Assembly (NCBI GenBank): GCA_051251645.1
Contig: JBPOEY010000002.1
Location: 682,001-746,000, forward strand
Source of the DNA: Litorimonas sp051251645
Lineage (GTDB): Bacteria > Pseudomonadota > Alphaproteobacteria > Caulobacterales > Maricaulaceae
DNA: 64,000 nt
Reading direction: 5' to 3'
Shown: piece after piece, positions 61,327 through 64,000 of the stretch
How the letters are laid out: every line of letters begins with the position of its first letter
How positions within the stretch are numbered: the first letter of the stretch is position 1
Notes under the pieces: generated by a model
Databases searched by the model: none
Seen by the model: the letters and a program-made list of their open reading frames with translations, nothing else
Told to the model about the DNA's origin: nothing
Translations under genes and position numbers: made by a program

Positions 61327-62877
61327 ATGACATTTGATGATCTTGAGGCGCGCGCAGCGTCGACCGCCAGCATTGCCGACCTCTTCATTTCTGAGCCTGA
61401 CCGATTGAGCCGAATGGCCCACCGTATTGGCCCAATCCGCGTAGATTTTTCCAAACAACGCGCCAGTCTTGGCGATCTCGATGCCTTACTCGCGCTGGCT
61501 GATAGGAAGCGGGTACAAGAGTGGCGCGCAAAATTATTTGCGGGTGAGCCGATTAACGTGTCCGAAGGACGCGCTGTGATGCACACGGCCCTACGCGGTG
61601 TGGGTGGGGACGCTGTGGCGGACGACGTGACCGCTATGCGTGCGCGGATTGCGGCCTTTGCTAGCGATATCCGCGCGTCTGGCAAATTTGACGACATTGT
61701 CCATATTGGCATTGGCGGGTCGGACTTAGGGCCGCGTCTAGTGGCGGACGGGTTTGCAGCGACATTGACGGCGACCCCGCGGTTGCATTTCGCCAATAAT
61801 GTTGACGGGGCCTCCGTCAATGACGCGCTTGCGGGGCTGGACCCAAAACGCACATTGGTCATTGTCGTGTCTAAGAGTTTCGGCACGCAAGAAACAAAAA
61901 TGAATGCGGAGTCTGTTCGCGATTGGTTGGCGCAGGCAGGCTGTTCGCCCAGAGATCATGTTTTGGCGGTCTCGGCCAATCGTGACCGCGCGATCGCCTT
62001 TGGAATTCATTCTGACAATATTTTTGATTTTTGGGATTGGGTTGGCGGCCGATACTCGGTTTGGTCCGCTGTCGGCCTGTCCTTGGCCATCGCTTATGGC
62101 CCTGATGCGTTTAAAGAAATGTTGGATGGGGCGGCCGAGATGGACCGTCATTTCCGCGATGCACCGCTGGCAAAGAACATCCCGGTTCTCATGGCGTTGA
62201 TCGGTGTCTGGAATCGCAACGCACTTGGGTATGACAGCCTTGCCGTCATCCCCTATAGCCGCCGTTTGCGAAAGTTTTCAGCGTTTCTCCAGCAGCTCGA
62301 AATGGAAAGCAACGGCAAGTCCTTTGGCCGCGATGGTAAACCCGCAGGTCTAACCTGTCCTGTCATTTGGGGTGATGAAGGCACAAATGGGCAACATGCT
62401 TTCTTCCAATGGCTACACCAAGGGGCGGGTCCGAACGGGCGCGGGGGCGCACCCGTCGACTTTATTGCTATTTTAGCCGATCACGAAGGCCGCCCAGATC
62501 ATCACCGCGCGCTCTTGGCTAATTGTTTTGCGCAAAGCAAAGCCCTGATGATGGGGAAATCTGAAGCGGTTGTCCGTAAGGAAAACGCAAATCGCGCCGA
62601 TATTGATAGTCTTGCACCGCAAAAAATGTTCCCCGGAAACCGTCCATCGACGACCATTACGCTGGATGCCTTGACGCCCGCCGCGATCGGGAGCCTTATC
62701 GCGCTCTATGAACATAAAACCTTCGTTCAGGGTGTGTTGTGGGGCGTGAATAGTTTCGATCAATGGGGTGTCGAGCTCGGTAAAGTTCTGGCGGATACAA
62801 TCTTGACTGAGCTGGAGCGCAGTGAAATTGGTGATCACGACCCATCGACGAAAGCCCTGATCCGCCTCGCTTGCTGA
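61327..62877 (+). CDS. pgi: Glucose-6-phosphate isomerase
   Basis: A 516-residue enzyme that interconverts glucose-6-phosphate and fructose-6-phosphate. Signatures: HIGIGGSDLGPRL, VSKSFGTQET, FDFWDWVGGRYSVWSAVGL, ESNGKSFGRDG, WGDEGTNGQHAFFQWLHQG and SFDQWGVELGK with the catalytic Lys. The start is ATG at 61327; an ATG at 61303 is also in frame. Confidence 0.97.
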   Translation: MTFDDLEARAASTASIADLFISEPDRLSRMAHRIGPIRVDFSKQRASLGDLDALLALADRKRVQEWRAKLFAGEPINVSEGRAVMHTALRGVGGDAVADDVTAMRARIAAFASDIRASGKFDDIVHIGIGGSDLGPRLVADGFAATLTATPRLHFANNVDGASVNDALAGLDPKRTLVIVVSKSFGTQETKMNAESVRDWLAQAGCSPRDHVLAVSANRDRAIAFGIHSDNIFDFWDWVGGRYSVWSAVGLSLAIAYGPDAFKEMLDGAAEMDRHFRDAPLAKNIPVLMALIGVWNRNALGYDSLAVIPYSRRLRKFSAFLQQLEMESNGKSFGRDGKPAGLTCPVIWGDEGTNGQHAFFQWLHQGAGPNGRGGAPVDFIAILADHEGRPDHHRALLANCFAQSKALMMGKSEAVVRKENANRADIDSLAPQKMFPGNRPSTTITLDALTPAAIGSLIALYEHKTFVQGVLWGVNSFDQWGVELGKVLADTILTELERSEIGDHDPSTKALIRLAC

Positions 62878-62936
62878 CCACTTTGGCCTATTAACCTATG
62901 TTATTGCGAGCATCTTAGGACGCGGTATTAGGCCGT

Positions 62937-63386
62937 ATGAATATTGAAACCTCAATGGTTTTAGACGGGCTATCCACGCAGGCACCGACTTCGCGCAGCC
63001 TCCCTTCTTCCACCACAGTCTTTTCCGGCGATGTTTTGCTGGTCGAAGACAATTTCATCATCGCCATGGATGTTGAAGAGCTCCTGACTGAGCTTGGCGC
63101 CGAATCTGTCCACGTGGCGAGCAATTGTGACGAAGCGCTGGATGTGATTGAGCGGGTCGCTGTGACCGCCGCAATTCTCGACTTTCGGGTCGAGGGCGGA
63201 ACGTCAATTCGGGTTGCCGATGCATTGGTTCGAAAAGGCATCCGCTTTGTCTTTGCCACGGGTTACAGTGACGTCAGTCTTTTCCCTGCGCGCTATCAGG
63301 CGGCACCAATACTCAAAAAACCTTACTCAGGCCATGACATTGTCGCGATATTTCAGGCGGATCAATTTGAGTTTTGTAACCCTTAA
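62937..63386 (+). CDS. Single-domain response regulator
   Basis: A 149-residue receiver: VLLVEDNFIIAMDVEELL (acidic pocket), phosphoacceptor D82 in AAILDFRVEGG, FATGYSD (Thr) and ILKKPY (Lys). A ~28-residue N-terminal extension precedes the domain. The sequence is close to receivers of the general-stress type found alone in alphaproteobacteria. Partner kinase not in the window. Confidence 0.9.
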   Translation: MNIETSMVLDGLSTQAPTSRSLPSSTTVFSGDVLLVEDNFIIAMDVEELLTELGAESVHVASNCDEALDVIERVAVTAAILDFRVEGGTSIRVADALVRKGIRFVFATGYSDVSLFPARYQAAPILKKPYSGHDIVAIFQADQFEFCNP

Positions 63387-63422
63387 CGACTTTAGACGGC
63401 GACATCGCGTTTCCGGGGCATA

Positions 63423-63512
63423 GTGTTTCGTCTGTTGGGATTTCTGGTCCTTGTTCCTCTCCTGCTTGTCTGGTTAACATCAGTCCAAGACATTCGACAG
63501 GAGATACCCTAA
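63423..63512 (+). CDS. Possible 29-residue membrane peptide coupled to the S46 peptidase
   Basis: A GTG at 63423, preceded by GGGG, opens a 29-codon frame: one hydrophobic helix (FRLLGFLVLVPLLLVWLTS) then QDIRQEIP. Its TAA overlaps the ATG of the next gene (TAATG), the arrangement of translational coupling. Too short for proof; the clean helix and overlap are the evidence. Confidence 0.4.
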   Translation: MFRLLGFLVLVPLLLVWLTSVQDIRQEIP

Positions 63513-64000
63513 TGCGCCGATCCCTTAAAACGACACACTTGCTGGCAAGCTCACTCCTTGCCCTTGGTCTCGCTTACAGCCTTCCGGCGAATGCCGTCGA
63601 AGGTATGTTTACACCTGATCAACTGCCCGAGATCGCCAAAGATCTGCGCAAAAAGGGCCTGAAGATGAAACCCGCGCAAATCTCTGATCTGACGGGCTTT
63701 CCAATGGGGGCGGTCGTGTCGCTCGGCGGTTGCACCGCCTCGTTCGTCTCGCCACAGGGCCTCGTTGTGACTAATCATCACTGCGCTTATGGCTCGATCC
63801 AATATAATTCGTCCGAAGAGAATAATTACCTCGAAGACGGTTTCCTTGCTGCAAATTTTGAAGCTGAGCTACCAGCGTCACCGGGGTCTCGTGTCTATGT
63901 CACGGTGGATGTGGATGATGTCACGGCGGATGTCACAGGCGATCTACCCGATACGCTAATGGGCGAAGCCCGTTACACCGCCATTGATAACGCACGTAAA
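63512..64000 (+). CDS. S46-family dipeptidyl-peptidase, N-terminal part (runs off the window)
   Basis: The first 163 codons of an exported S46 serine peptidase (DPP7/DPP11 type). A signal peptide ends PANA-V; then EGMFTPDQLPEI, GAVVSLGGCTASFVSPQGLV and VTNHHCAYGSIQYNSS with the catalytic His of the chymotrypsin-like fold. Members remove dipeptides from peptide N-termini in the periplasm. AGGAG precedes the ATG by 8 bases. The rest lies past the window. Confidence 0.93.
   Translation, partial: MRRSLKTTHLLASSLLALGLAYSLPANAVEGMFTPDQLPEIAKDLRKKGLKMKPAQISDLTGFPMGAVVSLGGCTASFVSPQGLVVTNHHCAYGSIQYNSSEENNYLEDGFLAANFEAELPASPGSRVYVTVDVDDVTADVTGDLPDTLMGEARYTAIDNARK

Overview
The window reads as a chromosomal segment of a free-living, probably marine alphaproteobacterium of the Caulobacterales/Maricaulales type (Hyphomonadaceae-like). 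The grounds are moderate GC, alphaproteobacterial forms of NrdA, LysA, EF-P and AstABD, CtrA-type motifs (TTAA-N7-TTAA) and GANTC sites in regulatory regions, and many secreted or lipoprotein hydrolases. No rRNA, phage, insertion sequence or CRISPR array was seen. One tRNA gene, Leu(CAA), is present. The exact taxon is an inference.

Layout. 1-8.5 kb is an accessory-looking block: the start of a TonB-dependent receptor, an AraC-type regulator, a secreted SH3/LprI-like protein, a Tat-exported lipoxygenase, a small secreted beta-rich protein, a HET-C/CinY-like (zinc phospholipase C-like) secreted protein and a CadC-like winged-helix/TolB/TPR regulator. 8.5-20.9 kb is mostly housekeeping: a response regulator, YqgE, a peroxiredoxin, an SPFH/NfeD membrane pair followed by a small frameshifted membrane protein, LptM-like lipoprotein plus LysA, a photolyase, MsrA, a GT39 glycosyltransferase and MurI. 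A patch of palindromic repeats lies at 15.5-15.8 kb. 21.0-22.3 kb is a 1.2 kb gene-free stretch with the tRNA, a strong terminator, a CtrA box and one copy of a 0.29 kb non-coding element.

22.3-27.2 kb is an arginine succinyltransferase (AST) operon, astA-astB-(M20 hydrolase)-astD. The M20 enzyme sits where a desuccinylase (AstE) would be expected. 27.3-36.4 kb holds a PepSY-like membrane protein, a DUF5710 protein, a Crp/Fnr regulator, an endonuclease/phosphatase, a cardiolipin synthase-lipid kinase-metallophosphoesterase operon, L31, a Cys-rich lipoprotein, and efp with a small membrane protein and an inositol-monophosphatase-like protein with altered metal ligands. 36.5-47.5 kb carries acyl-CoA catabolism genes (SDR, acyl-CoA dehydrogenase, AtuA-like, DUF2855, crotonase), polysaccharide genes (O-antigen ligase-like, acyltransferase 3), paired lipoproteins and a methyltransferase.

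47.6-64 kb contains a nitrilase, a carboxylesterase, MarC, an S9 peptidase, an SPFH/ribbon-helix-helix/two DUF4177-like micro-operon behind a tandem operator, an ABC-2 exporter, a GT4 glycosyltransferase, nrdA preceded by the second, inverted copy of the 0.29 kb element, a secreted barrel-like protein, pgi, a response regulator and the start of an S46 dipeptidyl-peptidase.

The most unusual items are the exported lipoxygenase neighbourhood, the inverted pair of non-coding elements (one overlapping the nrdA promoter, one orphan near a CtrA box), the SPFH micro-operon, and several genes of fewer than 60 codons.
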